The notes beneath the pieces were generated by a model. It was given only the letters and a program-made list of their open reading frames with translations, made no database searches and was not told the origin of the DNA. This document shows positions 1 through 11,896 of a DNA stretch of 64,000 nucleotides, piece after piece. Position 1 is the first letter of the stretch. The number at the start of each line of letters is the position of its first letter. The position numbers were made by a program, and so were the translations under genes. The DNA comes from Chinchilla lanigera (Eukaryota; Chordata; Mammalia; Rodentia; Chinchillidae). The DNA is taken from contig NW_004955438.1 of the NCBI RefSeq assembly GCF_000276665.1, forward strand, positions 9,721,509 to 9,785,508, given 5' to 3'.

Positions 1-1112
1 TCTGGTATCCTAGAAATTATAAAGGCATTTTAAAAAGCCACAATAAAATGTAAATGTGAATGAAAAAACATTGTGCTGAAGAATATTTTTAAAACTGTAA
101 TTGCTCACTATTCACAATCTCTTTTGACAATGGCAGTGACTATTTTTAGATATGACAATTAAAATTTGTCCTGGTTTTGTCCTTTGTGTCCTTGGCCTAC
201 ACTTAATGACTTTAAAAATCTTCATCACAGTTATTTGAGGACATAGATTCACCAACCAATTTGATTACTGGCCGGGTCATGTGCTTTGCAAAAGTTAAGC
301 TAGATTGTGTATCAGGTGGTTGATATTCCCAATTAGGGGCTCTTGCATTAGCTTGATTCTCTCTACCTTAGTCAAATGCTTTAAAACTGTCTGTATTTTT
401 TCCTTCAACCAAATTATAGCAGAAGGAATTATCTTGAGAATGATTATTACAAAAGTGAATTGAATTGAATGGAGACAGTTCTGGTCCTAAACAGCAGTAC
501 TTGCGAGCCATATCTTCATTAGTTATTCCCTTATTTGTTAAAGTAGTGCTTGACAAAAGATCAGTACATATCTTACTCTATTACTTAGGGCCTTACAGCT
601 TTGAACAAGTGCCCTTGAACACATCCCAAAGAAAGGAAAAGACAATGTTTGTTTTATAGAGCAGATTTACTTTTATTGATCTATATACTTGGGCACTATA
701 TTGAATATTTCACTTAAAGTAGAGTTATACAGACAGGCCAACAAAAAGCACACTGAATTGGATTTTTTCTGGTACTCTTCTTACTTCCAACTTCCTGTAC
801 ATCTGTGGTTTCAACAACTGAAGCACAAGGAATTTATGCAACTTTGGTTAATAAACGTCATTAATGAAGCATAGACTCTTTACGAAAAGACAATAGTATT
901 TTCCTACACCAAAAGATCAAGCAATTCCACCACATAAGAGTGACTGATTCCTAAATCCATGCATGCGGTAACATGTTAGGTTTACAAAGATAAAAAAGCA
1001 CAATCCGCCATCTTGCTGCTCATGGTATTCACCCACACAAAACCACATGCTAAGCACAGATGTATGTGTTGAAAAACTATATGAGACCAGGGCCAGTAAG
1101 TTATGGGAGTTT
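1..1112. other. unrecognised AT-rich DNA
   Basis: No gene, RNA or clear repeat was recognised. The open frames here (about 60 codons each) start and stop at random in AT-rich sequence and overlap one another on both strands. Confidence 0.6.
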
Positions 1113-1114
1113 CT

Positions 1115-1275
1115 TATTTACTTCTTGCTATATATCACACAGCCCCAAAAATAGTGACCTAAGGGAAACAAATAGAATTATACTTGCTCTTGATTAAGTA
1201 ATCTGAACTGGGCTCAGCCGTGTGGTCCTGGCAGCCTTGTAAGAGACATCAAATGACTCCACCCACCTGCTGGGT
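1115..1275 (-). mobile_element. MLT1-like LTR fragment (ancient MaLR)
   Basis: Read on the plus strand, this stretch follows the reverse complement of old MLT1 LTRs: a tract with 'gtgacctaagggaaacaa', then a 'ctgaactgggctcagc' block, then a 'ggcagccttgtaagagac' block. It is diverged and lacks both ends. It could be another old LTR family; the assignment is from recalled consensus only. Confidence 0.42.
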
Positions 1276-2215
1276 AGATGGCAGCTGGGCTCTGCTGAAT
1301 GCTTGCGTTGTTTCCCTTAGCAGTGCGGCTTTTCCACAGTCTGTGCACTCTTGCTCTCCACCAAGTTGTTCTGTCTTCACTCTAGCATTGTAGCCAGACA
1401 CTGACCTGAAAATTCAGAACTTGAATGAAGACAAATGCAAGAGTTCTTGAGGCTGCTTAATGCAAGGAGTCTAGAAATGGCCTGATGTTGTTCTCTTGTT
1501 CCACTGAGGAAATTGAGCCCCGGGAGTGGTTCAGTTCTAGAGGCTTTGTCTATGTCAGTGTATGAGTACAGAGGCTTGCTTCTTTTGTTAGGATACAGCA
1601 TATCTGTAGTAGACATCAATGTATCCTAGGAGGTCCTATTTTAAAACTTTTGACAGGACAGTGACTCTCAGAGCAGAGATCTGAAGTCAGAATGAATGGA
1701 CAGGACATGCAGGGGTCTGAGAGGAACTTTCTGGCCAACAGAACAGCAAATACAATGGCTTCAAATTGGGAAACCACTGTGTATTCTGAGAATAAAAAGA
1801 GGAGCTTGTGAAAGGTGAAGGGAAGAAGCAGGACAGTGGTAGGAAATAAGAAAGAGAGTAGAACTCAGATCATGTAGATTCTCAATGATTATGGCTGGTT
1901 GTTTGAATGCTCAGTTACTGTGATACAAAATCTCGTCAGAGAGTATACACCAAAGAAGTAACATGATTTTTTTTCAAGAATCATGTGTCTCCTGAGCCCA
2001 CTTCTTCTGATTGGGGAATGGGTGGGAGCAGAGGTGAGTTAGGAGCCAATTGTCATTGTATGTGAAAACATGACAAGAATTGGTCAAGATGATAATAGAG
2101 ACATAGGAAGTAGATAGATTCTCAAGTGGTTTAGGGGAGAGAGTTTGGAATTTGTATGGGATATGCTACATATTGTCAGACAAAGAAAGACACAATTATA
2201 GCATGAGTGATACAG
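1276..2215. other. unrecognised intergenic or intronic DNA
   Basis: No confident feature. The frame at 1377-1619 on the minus strand is short, with no recognised domain, and has no sign of a gene around it. Confidence 0.5.
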
Positions 2216-3177
2216 TCAGATAGATATGGAGAAGTTGGAAAAGCTGGCTGAGGCAAACACTGTGGAAATCAATGTGGAGAGTCCTCAAAAAGCTAGAATT
2301 GGAGGTCTCATTCGACTCAGCTATTCACCTTCTGGGTATTTTTCCAGAAGAACTGAAAACTCCATAGCAGAGCAATATATGTGCACCCATACTCTGGTTT
2401 CTCTTCAGATCATATAAATCTTTCAATATATGTGCATCCATGTTTGTAGCAGCACAATTTGTAATAGCTAAATCTTGCAAACAACCATAATGCCCATCAA
2501 CCGAAGAATGGATAAAAAAGATGTGGTCTGTTTGTACAATGGAGTACTACTCAACTATTAAGAAGGGTAAAGTCAAGGCTTTCATAGGTAAATGGACACA
2601 ACTAGAGACCACACTCATAAGTGAAATGAATCAGACTAGCATGTGTAAACATTGTATTGTTTCCCTTGTGTAAGAAACTGAAAGAGTAAATAAGATCCAA
2701 AAGGTGCAGTAGATACTATGAAAGGGAAAGTAACTGCTCAAAAGCAAAGAACAACTGGGATGAGGGAAAGGAGAAAAGAAAGAAAAAAACAAGGATATGA
2801 AAAAAACACACACACACATATATAGGATATGTATATATATATGATATGTGTATATATATGTATATATATACACACATATACACACACACATATATACAAG
2901 GATATGTATACATATATACACACACATATACACACACACATATATACACACACACAATAGCTAAGATAATTGTATGACTAATTTCTATTGGCTTATTGAA
3001 AGGAACAGTTAATGTTTAATTCTTTGATCAATTTTGCATGCCTATATCTGATAAGCTGAGCAAGTCAAAGATAAAAATATACAATATAACAACCATTGTT
3101 AATTTCCTATCATCTTGTTTTGAATTCCTGTACATTTTTATTGTTTTTTAAATTCTCATTAAAATAAATAAATAAAC
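2216..3177 (+). mobile_element. L1 LINE, 5'-truncated: end of ORF2 plus 3' UTR
   Basis: From about 2256 the sequence matches the end of L1 ORF2. Landmarks are 'gtggaaatcaatgtggagag' (2264-2283), the 'gtagcagcacaatttgtaat' block near 2447, 'caatggagtactactcaact' near 2538, and the 'aaatggacacaactagagac' block near 2590. The coding part carries gaps and stops, so it makes no protein. A purine-rich 3' UTR tract follows (about 2755-2795), then a microsatellite, then a 3' end with 'aataaataaa' near 3163-3172. The same 3' UTR recurs at 57680-58138, and its last part at 24310-24562 and 63815-63945. The ORF2 match is strong; the L1 subfamily is not assigned. Confidence 0.85.
2806..2956. repeat. (CA/TA)n compound microsatellite inside an L1 3' UTR
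   Basis: About 150 bp of alternating CACACA, TATATA and GATATG blocks. It gives false overlapping minus-strand frames rich in Cys, Val and Tyr. It sits directly after the L1 purine tract, where the related L1 at 57840 has only a short TATG run. Confidence 0.96.
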
Positions 3178-3979
3178 AGATCTGTTTTGAACTTGGCAGT
3201 ATTCAAGCTGCCTTCTCAATATTAAGATGGATTTGAAAATGTAGCACTTTGATATTAAACCTCAGGGGCTGAACAGTGTCAAAAGCATTTATCTGATCTT
3301 TAAAGTCATGGACCAGTGGTGATGTCACTACAGGAAGGAATACAGATAAATAACACAAACATGGACGATGGAGAGAATGTGAGATCAAGAGGAGAAGGAA
3401 GAGCCAGCAAAGCAGACCAACAGCGGACAGAAAGTGCTGTCTTCGGATTGAATTAGCAGTGGTGCTATGTGCACTTTGAGACAGTGTGGTTGGCTCGAGG
3501 GACACTGAGCTTTAGGTAGACGATATCAGAAGCTACAACAATAACACAGGGGAGATGGCGTTCTTCCAGTTAGGTGGCAATAATAGAAAAGGGAGGGAGA
3601 ATATTGGAATCATTTAGGAAAAGCGATAGTAAGATTTAACTTCTTACAAGATTTGGGAGTATTGCCAAAGCTCTTTGTTTTGTTTTGGTGTTATTTTCTG
3701 TACAAATTGTGAAACGGCAGCTGTGAGATCAAATAGCTCTCTCACCTGAAGACTGAGTCGTTTGAAATATTATGAAAAGGAGACAGAACATGGGTGACAT
3801 GGAATATATTGGATTGACAGCATTATGATTGCTATTATAGCCAATGATAAAAGAAAATGTTATAAATGAAAATCTGTGGTACACTTTGGAGTACCTTAAA
3901 GCACTGGCTAAGTTAACATTCCTCTCATGCTTTCTTTAAATCTTTAAAATAATTAAATAAATAAAACAAAACTCAGTTA
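3178..3979. other. unrecognised DNA
   Basis: Nothing supported. The 100-codon minus-strand frame at 3203-3505 has no recognisable domain, and no conserved motif was noticed. Confidence 0.5.
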
Positions 3980-4151
3980 ACTGAGCATGGTAGCACAGAC
4001 CTGTCATCCCACCACTGAGGAAGGCCAAGGCAGGTAGCTCATAAGTTCCCGTTCAGCCTGGGCAACTTCAGGAAACCCTATCCCAAAATAAGAAATAGAA
4101 GGACTATTTATTAGCTCAGTCCCAGAGTGCAGCTTGGATCCCCTGGATCCA
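3980..4151 (+). mobile_element. B1-ID dimeric SINE (B1-dID-like)
   Basis: The left half is a diverged B1: 'gagcatggtagcacagacct' (3982-4001), then 'cagcctgggcaacttcagga' near 4055, then an A-rich linker. The right half begins near 4105 with 'tattagctcagtcccagagt' and runs through a degenerate B box near 4140, matching the ID (tRNA-Ala-like) body. Fused B1+ID SINEs are known from several non-murid rodent lineages. A second example lies at 40693-40885. Confidence 0.68.
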
Positions 4152-5096
4152 ATTATTTTAATTTCAAAGTGTCTTCAAGTGTCATCTGGCCTTGTTAGTA
4201 AATGTTATTTTGATTGCTTATAGTCTTATAAAAGTCAAGTTCAGAGCTTGACCCAACGGAAAAAGAAATGTGAGCTAGAACTACTAACTACACCTCCGCT
4301 GTGGCACTCTGTGTATGCATTTTGGTACCTTAGAAATTGTTGGTTTTATTTGGGTTTAAGCAAAATCCTGCTGCCCCCTAGTGGCAAATAACTAGTGAAG
4401 AAAATCTATGGGTTTCTTGTTTATTTTGTAACTGCGTGGGGCAACAACAACATGGTACACGGAGAACTGCAGACACCGAGACTTTCAAAGGCATGGCACT
4501 ACAACTCTTCATTCACAGTCTCGTAAAATGTCTGTTTGCATTTTATGGTCGTAGTTAATGGGGTTCAGTCCACAGCATTTTATAAATGATGTTACTACCA
4601 CCTCGTTTGTCATTCAGAAGTGAATTATGTTTCATCTGCCCTAAAAAATTTAACCACCCTAATTAATGATTCGAATTCTTTTATCCACAAACCCAGGTGT
4701 CATCATCCGAACAGCTGGATTTATTAACACCTGAACAGGTACAACAGCAAAACAGAATTGTTCCCCCTTGAAGATTAAGAATCTACTCCACAAAATTTGT
4801 TTCTTGATTTTTGTCTTCCATGTTTAAACTGTTCACAGGGTCACAGACTGTGAGAAATGCCACTTCCTTTAGGAAAGACCGATCTCCCATTCGTAGTGTT
4901 GAGAGGTTGTCTTCTGGCCATGTCACAACATAGCAATCTACATTCAATGTTCGAAAATTTTCGTATTTTTACGATGGTTGATGCAATACATGAGTATCAT
5001 GACCTTTCTAAGGTCCAGCAGCTCTACTTCTCATTTTCAACAACTGCTCAGAGATGACTGTACAACTCTGCAAGAAAAATAAGAAAGTTGCTCTAA
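4152..5096. other. unrecognised DNA with one CTCF-like site
   Basis: Apart from the CTCF-like motif at 4366-4387, no gene or repeat was recognised. The frame at 4857-5057 is isolated and unremarkable. Confidence 0.5.
4366..4387 (-). promoter_or_regulatory. CTCF-like binding motif
   Basis: The minus strand reads 'CCACTAGGGGGCAGCAG', a very close match to the known CTCF core (CCASYAGRKGGC followed by a GC-rich end). It is the best such site noticed in the window and lies outside any recognised repeat. Occupancy cannot be judged from sequence. Confidence 0.5.
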
Positions 5097-5236
5097 ACAA
5101 AAGAGGAAGAAGAAGGGGAGAAGGAGGAGAAGGAGGAGAAGGAGAAGGAGGACGAGAAAGAGGAGAAGGAGAAGGAGGAGGAGAAGGAGGAGGAGAGGTA
5201 GGAGGAGAAGGAGAAGGAGAAGAAGATGAAGATCAG
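5097..5236 (+). repeat. polypurine (GGA/GAA)n tract
   Basis: About 140 bases, almost all purines on the plus strand, built from GGA, GAA and GAGAA units. It yields a Gly/Glu-rich frame on the plus strand and a Ser/Phe-rich frame on the minus strand; both are artefacts of composition. Such tracts can form triplex (H-DNA) structures. Confidence 0.96.
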
Positions 5237-6640
5237 GATCCTCCTGATCTCACATTCTCTCCATTTTACTCCAAAAAAAGTCATAAAAATTGCACATGTT
5301 TTATCCTGGAAGATACAACTGGTGGAATTTGCCAGAGAGAACAAAAGATTTGTTAACCTAAGATAACAAGGTAAATGGCCCACAATCATGAATTGTCATA
5401 TACTAAGATTTCTTTTGGTGATTTTTCTCAGAAAAAAAGTCTTGCTGTTTATGTCACAATAAATCCACCTCTAAAAAGGGAGGTACAAATTGTAAACCAG
5501 CTCAAACTAAAATATATTCCATTTATATGGTATCTTTTTAGTGTAAATTCTCCTAATCTGTTCCATACCTTTTAAAATTAAAACTACATAAAATGAGGCA
5601 CATTTTACTTGTAAATGTATGGTAAATTTGGGAGCAAGATTATCTTGTATAATTTCTTGCTCTCATCCCAGAAATTTAAATTATTTTGAGGCAAAAGAAA
5701 TAACAAATATATCTTTTGAATCCCAGGATCTGGAAATAGATTGGCGTATAGTAGATGATCAATGAAACTTTGCTTAATGCAACCAAGAATAGAGGGACTG
5801 AGATGTGATGGCCAAAGATATAATGACAGAGGTACTCACTGTGAAAAAGGGAAAACCAATAATTTAATATTGGTTGACAAGAATTAAAATTCCTAAATTA
5901 TAAGTTACAATAAAGATTGCTGGAGTACTTATGATAAATGTCTTACTGTGAGTTCATATTTTAAAATATTGAATGAATCATAATGTTAGGCTCAGGCATG
6001 CACCCGGCTGAGTTTGACACTGAGCCCAGATATGGTGGTGAAATAAACAACATTTTCTGCTGATGTCTTCTGACTTTCACTGAAAAATACTTATTTCTTT
6101 TTCAGATTGGGCAGAGGTATATTGTCAAGAAGAAAGTTGTATAATATGTATCTTCACTATTGGAATAACAGCCTTAAAAAAAGACTCCATGGAAAGAGGT
6201 GATACTGAGCACAGAGTCATGTTATTGTAATAAATGTATTTTAAGCATGGTACAGGACACACTTCATGGAAGGGGTTATGGAAAATAACTCCTCTTGATT
6301 GTAAAAAGCAGACATCGTGTGATATTGATATTAGCAGGTCTAGAGTCAGTCATAGCTATAGTGTGCTGTGCCTCATCAAGAGATTTAACCTAGTCAGTTC
6401 TATCACTGCAGAACGTCTAGGAATTTAATCTTTCTGAACGAGTTTCTTCATGAATCTCATTTCACATCAAAATGCTTTGTTTGGGTCAACTTTTAACGTT
6501 CTTGAAGTACATATACTGCAGCTCATAAGTAAATAACAATACTGAAAATTTACTAGTTAATAATACAAAAGGTGGAAACATTGAAAGATCTTTCAATTTT
6601 GGGCTACAAATTCTTGGGCTGTATTCAATTCTTAGCTTTC
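5237..6640. other. unrecognised AT-rich DNA
   Basis: No gene supported. A short stretch at about 5740-5765 resembles the tail of a MIR (cf. 'tagtaggtgctcaataaat') but is too short to call. Confidence 0.5.
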
Positions 6641-6803
6641 ACTTTTTTTTTTCTGTCTTTCTTTTTGAGACAGAGTCTCACTATGTAGTTCAGGCTGGCC
6701 TTGAACTCACTTTGTGGTCCAGGTTGGTCTTGAACTCACAGTGATCCTCCTGCCTCAGCCTGTGAGTGCTGGGATTACAGTTGTGTGCCACCACACCTGT
6801 CCA
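6641..6803 (-). mobile_element. B1 SINE with internal duplication
   Basis: Plus-strand reading starts with the T-rich (reversed poly-A) tail, then 'gagacagagtctcactatgt'. There are two copies of the 'caggctggccttgaactcac' block at about 6690 and 6720, then 'gtgagtgctgggattacag' and 'tgccaccacacctg'. The repeated block is the ~29 bp duplication typical of rodent B1. It is moderately diverged and not transcribed in any way visible here. Confidence 0.93.
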
Positions 6804-7221
6804 TCTTAATGATCAATGATGTACTTCTCTTTATCCCAAAAATTAATATACATGATAACAGAAATCATAACTATTTTCCAGTGGATTTAAATCACTCCTT
6901 TGTCTCAAATGTTAGATTGATTTTTCAACTCCAGCGGAAATTAAAATAGTTCTAATTTTAATTGAATTTTAATCCTACTTTCAAAAATAGCACTTTGCTT
7001 CTATTTTTTTATAGAAAATTCTCAAATAATATTCTTTCCGGATACTTATTTATTGTAAAGACAATTTATCAGTCAAATCATATTTAACTTGAGCCACATA
7101 AGTCTGAAATGGGCTAAAATGAAGTTCATGCAGATTAAAAGCAGTTTAAAGTAACACAAAATTTAAATATTTTAAAACAGACCAAATTAGACCAGTACAC
7201 TTGCTTCTGAAACTTACAAGA

Positions 7222-7382
7222 GAGGTGTGACTGGGCAAACTATTTCAATTCTTTAATATTCTTCCTATGTATTAAATTATGTACACTATCTTTTCAGCTG
7301 TTTTGATGATCAAACAAAATAATGCCTATTTTAAGCACCTTGTGCAAATAAGTGCCGAGCAAAAGATTAGCTCCTAATATTT
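7222..7382 (+). mobile_element. MIR SINE remnant
   Basis: Diverged match to the MIR body and tail: 'gtgactgggcaaactatttc', then 'tgatgatcaaacaaaataatgcc', then 'agcaccttgtgcaaataagtg'. These follow the order of MIR's 'gtgaccttgggcaagtc', 'aggattaaatgagataatgc' and 'cagtgcctggcacatagtaa' blocks. Confidence 0.5.
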
Positions 7383-9351
7383 CCTATCCAGTTTTTATTA
7401 TAGCTCTTGTGTCCGAGTTTTACTAAAGTACTCTATTAAATGCCTATTGGAAATGAACATTTGCAGCAAAAATTATTTATTTAATACATAAAGAATGAAC
7501 ATAATTTGACAAGTATTGAAAATACATTTAAAGAATTTAAATATATGTTCAACATTTATGCAGTGCTCTCCTATACGATACAGTAAGTGATAAGAAAACA
7601 ATAGAGCATAAGCAGAATACAACAGTGTAGTGGACCCTATGTAATATATTAGCAATAATAAAGAAATGAGCACAAAATAAATATAATTAGGTGCATTTCT
7701 GTAAATAAATTTGAATATGCAGTGCCATCCAGGTAAGTTAATGAAAGAAAGATATTTTAAATATAAGAAATTTATTTCTGTAATATCTCAGAGTGTCTTA
7801 CACTTGACCTTCTATAAAAATATACCATGTATATCAGTTAATTCCTCAAACAATGAAGTTTTTTTTACTGGTCTTCCAGATAAAATTTTCCTATGTGCAA
7901 AGCAAAGTTAACCAGGGGAAACTAAGTTTAAACTGAGTTTTTAAAAGGTGAGCAGACGTAAAAGTATGGATTAACAAGCTCTGCTGAGGTAATGTTTTAA
8001 AAATGATTTAGGCTGTGTTAACTGAATGGAATACTATTGGAAATAAGCAAAAGATCTCATCAACATTTGAAGCTGGAAAGAATTTCTCTCGCTTACTGAG
8101 TTTTGATACATAAACTTCATATGTTTTACTGAGGTTGCACCACACAGTCCAAACATGCAGATCTCCCTCGTTCCTCTAAGTATTTGAAATAATAAACAGC
8201 TCCATCAGGTCCAAACACAGCTGGATATTTTCTAATAATATTTATAGGAGCCAACAATGGGCAACTTTCATGTGCATGCTTCCCCAAATGTAAACATGGC
8301 ATCCATAAAATATAGTTTCATTTATCTGATGAGACAACATGCTGGAAAGATAATGCAGATGTTTCAATCATTTTGTCATTGACTCGCTCTCTAACTCTCC
8401 GTCAGTCAATAGGCATTTGCTGCTTTGTGTTGCAGGATTGGTCAATGGAAATGGAGTTATCCTCACTCTTCTTGACTCATTTATTACCAGACAAGTTGAA
8501 AGATAGCTGTTAAACACTCTTTGCCAGCTACATTCCGCATGCACAGCCCTATCAGGAACAGTAAAAGAAGGCTCAAAAGGTTGTCCGAAACAGTCTTCAG
8601 AGAGATTGTGAGAAATGACAGGGCATCGCTGTGCTTTTGGAATTATGAAGAATGCTATTAATTAGACATTCCCACAGGTCATGCTATTCCCATCTTCTAA
8701 ATCTAGTTCTTTCATTACTCCACTCTGCCATGCAAACTCTTAAATGCAAACATCCCAAAGTGAAGCGTGACCTAGGGGAAAGTCTCTCAAATCAGTGTGA
8801 TTCCCCCATTGCCTCACATGTCCCTGCCAAGTGGTCATAGGATGCAAGTCTGAACACTACAAACGAAGAACACGGACTGCACAATTGAACAACATTTATA
8901 GTAACAATGAAATTCTTCAGCATACTCTCAATTTGGACCACCTCTACTTTCTATGTCAGCTGTGTTTGTGAAGGGGACAGTAAGGAAGCTTAATCTTTTC
9001 TTCTTTGTATGCAAGAAGTGATTAACAGATACCAATTAAATGTCTGCTATAAGTCAGGTTTCATTTTGCCTAAAGAAAATAAGATCATGAAAAAAGGGGG
9101 TTCCCAACCCCATGCATGAACCATCCTGCTGTGTGATGATGAAGTAGGCACATATATAGAACCCACAGTATGATAAAGACCACTAGGATTCGCGATGCCC
9201 AAAATATGAGAGTATCACCATGGAGGGAACTAGGATCAGAGGTAATATAATAGTGAAAACAAAAGGATGTGTATCATGTCTAGTTAGTAAACAGATGTTA
9301 ATCTCCTGTACAGCAAAATTACAAACTGAACTAATTAACCCGGTTAAGCTA
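7383..9351. other. unrecognised DNA
   Basis: About 2 kb with no recognised gene or repeat. The frames at 7473, 7711, 8652 and 9183 are short, and none resembles a known protein. Confidence 0.5.
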
Positions 9352-9700
9352 CGTCTAGTGCATATCAGTAACTTCACTGTCACTGAGACACAATATCTGA
9401 CCTGCAGTTTAAAGAGAGGTTTAATTTGGCTCATAGATTCAGGGATTTCAGTGCATTGTGAGCCAGCTGCAATGTAGAAATTCAGTGGCAGAGGAGTGTG
9501 GTAGGGCAAAGGTGTTCAGCTCGTGAGTGCTGGGAAACAGAGAAAAAGTAACAGTGACAGAGATGAGCGAGTGAAGAACTAGTTGTGAACTCCAAAATCA
9601 TGATGCTGTGATTCACGCACACATATGCAGAGGCACATTTTACTGATCTACCAGGTAGATCTCAAGGGAGTGAGCTATTCATCTTACCCATTACATTCTA
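9352..9700 (-). mobile_element. MaLR-type 3' LTR of a reverse-strand provirus
   Basis: Plus-strand reading contains 'cactgagacacaatatctga' then 'aaagagaggtttaatttggc' and 'cagagatgagcgagtgaaga', closely paralleling the LTR beginning at 11357 ('cactgagacacaatatgctg', 'aggtttaatttggctcatgg'). With the internal region at 9701-11356 between them, the two form a reverse-strand provirus with this as its downstream LTR. The outer end is not sharply defined. Confidence 0.62.
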
Positions 9701-11356
9701 CCCCTTGCCAATTTGGTACCCAAAGGCATCTCTTGAGCTACACTTAATATCCAAATTAAAAAAAGTTAATAATTCCATCAAACATGATACATCTATCCTA
9801 CTTACAGCCAGAAACACAATAATTTGTTCTCCAAAGATCTCAGCAGTTTCAGGTTTTTTTAGAAGTCCAAGTCTCTTCTGAGACTCAAAACAAACTCTTA
9901 ACTGTGAACCTCTGTAAAAGTAAAACAAAAACCAGTAATATAATCTCAATGTGCAATGGCACAGGGTTAACACCCTTATTCCCAAGGGCAGATGGGAAAT
10001 ATTCAGACCAGAACAAGACAGAAATCCAGCAAGTTCAACATTAAGGCCTATAGCTCATGTCTGGAATCCAGGGCACACTGTGGTAATGTGTGAGTTCCAA
10101 AAGTCATGTGTCTCCATGCATACACACTTGCTGGTTGCAACCCACAGGACCTGTCTCGTGTTGTCCGTGCTCACTGCTTTTTTGTTTGTTTTTGTTTTTG
10201 TTTTTTTTGTTTTTCTCCAGTACCGGGAACCGAATTCATGACCTTGCGCTTGCCAGGCAGGCGCTTTTGCCACTGAGCTAAATCCCCAGCCCCCTCACTG
10301 CTTTTAGTTGTCCATGGTACACATTCTGTGTTCCTAGCATCTTCAACTTTCTGCATATTATCTTTATTAGCACAGCTTCATACACTGCTCTCTCAGGGGT
10401 TCCTTTTCTAGTACTCTAGATCTTTATGTGAAATGTGTGCTTGCCTCCCAGACATCACAGTTTTGCACTCTGAATATGGGTAAAGCCAATATCATGAAAA
10501 AGATGTCAAAGACTGCTGTCCATGAGAGCAGTAGCAAATCCCCCTTGGATTGTGGCTTCAGTGGCCTATAAATGCCTGGACGGTTAAGCACAGTGAAATG
10601 AGTTCTGGGGAACTAATTCCTTCAGAGCCTCTTCTGGAGTAGAGGTACCAAAGACTCTCTTTTTAAATGAAACATTGCCACTTTTCCTCTTTTGAACCTG
10701 TGGTAAGTGGAGTCATGCTGATTTCTGAAGCAATCTTAAGCCACCCTCTTTTTGTCTCTGTACAATGTACTTTATTTTAAAAAAAATTGCACTAATTTTT
10801 TTGGAAACAGTACCTCTTTTATGTTCAGAGTTATACATGGTTCTGTTTGTAAAAAAAATTTCTTTTTCAAATGCTTCTGCTCTGCATTTTGTCCCCTACT
10901 CCAATGTATGCTCATTATAAATCTGCTAAAAGTAGCTATCGGTATCAATGACACAGCCTTAGTATTTGCACTGCCTTGAAATTTCCTCTGACAGATTAAT
11001 TTGCATACTACCCTCAAGTTCAATCTTCCACAGTTTTAGGACATGGGCAAAATGTAGAAGAAGGGGTTTTTGCCCCAGATTGTAAAACACGTGGTTTCTC
11101 ATCCAATTGCCAGTGAATTTCTAGTTTCTAATTGAAACCTCCTGGGTCTGGCATTTATTGTCCACATTTCTGTCATCATTTTGATCTGAGCTCTGACCAG
11201 AATCACCCGTCAAGTTCTCCTTACCATATTCCACAGCTTCTGTAGCCCACATCTCCAACCCATTCCAAATTTTTTCTACAAAAACAGTTCCAAATGTTTC
11301 TTAACTACATGGTTAGGGACAGTTAAAGCAACAGACCCAGTCCCAGGACCATTTTG
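9701..11356 (-). mobile_element. MaLR internal region (non-coding remnant)
   Basis: Read on the plus strand, this follows the reverse complement of THE1/MST-type internal sequence in order. Landmarks are 'gtctcttctgagactcaaaa' near 9870 and the run through 'gtgaacctctgtaaaa'. Later come 'ccttgaaatttcctctgaca' near 10974, 'ccctcaagttcaatcttcca' near 11010, a 'ggacatgggcaaaatg' block near 11040, and 'cacagcttctgtagcccaca' near 11232. MaLR internal regions do not encode functional retroviral proteins, and no frame here is intact. An ID SINE has inserted at 10182-10293. Confidence 0.68.
10182..10293 (-). mobile_element. ID SINE with target-site duplication
   Basis: Reverse-strand ID: the plus strand shows the T/G-rich tail, 'ccagtaccgggaaccgaatt', the B box region, 'cttgccaggcaggcgctttt' and 'gagctaaatccccagcccc'. 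Direct repeats 'ctcactgctttt' flank it at 10170-10181 and 10294-10305, proving insertion into the MaLR internal sequence. It belongs to the young subfamily with the GGTACCGG-type 3' end. Confidence 0.96.
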
Positions 11357-11577
11357 TTTTTTTATTAGTCAGTTTCTTATCACTGAGACACAATATGCTG
11401 AGGTTTAATTTGGCTCATGGTTTCTGGGTATTCAATGCATGGTCATCTGATTCCAAGGCAGAAACATCATGGAAGAAAGGTGCAGCTGAAAACATATGCT
11501 TAGCTTATGCCGGCCAGGACGCAGAGTAGGGTAACAGTTTCAGAGAGGAATAGGTGAAGCTCCAGTTATAAACCATG

Positions 11578-11896
11578 TCTTAGTCACTTTTATCATTCAT
11601 GAGAGATAACACCCAACACTCACAAGGGGAAAAATGTTTATTTCAGCTTATGGTTTACAGAGCTTTCAATCAATGCTTAGGTGGCTCCAGGGCAGAGTGG
11701 CAGAGGGATATGGCAGAGGAGTCTATAACAGGGCAGGCAGGAGGCAGTAAGCAGTAAGCAGCAGCAGATGCAGAAGAAGCAGCCTGCCTTTCTTCTGTCA
11801 CTTTATATTCCATCCAGACAACAAACCTATTGGTTGGTGACACCCCCACATCCAAGGTACGGTTTCTATTTTCCATACCCTTAATCCTAGTGTAAC
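11578..11896 (-). mobile_element. nested LTR, reverse orientation (left of pair)
   Basis: Begins 'tgtcttagtcacttttatca' (11576) and runs through 'gtttatttcagcttatggtt', 'tggctccagggcagagtggc' and 'ttccatccagacaacaaacc'. Its first ~140 bp match the reverse complement of the right-hand neighbour's end. The 'ttccatccag...attggttggt...cacatcca' block is shared with 36620-36990. Part of a 172-codon minus-strand frame here is an accident. Confidence 0.6.

Noticed and set aside
2631..2957. Three overlapping Cys/Val/Tyr-rich minus-strand frames
   Set aside because: They are translations of the (CA/TA)n microsatellite in three frames.
5054..5389. Gly/Glu-rich and Ser/Phe-rich frames on opposite strands
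   Set aside because: Both are produced by the purine tract at 5097-5236.
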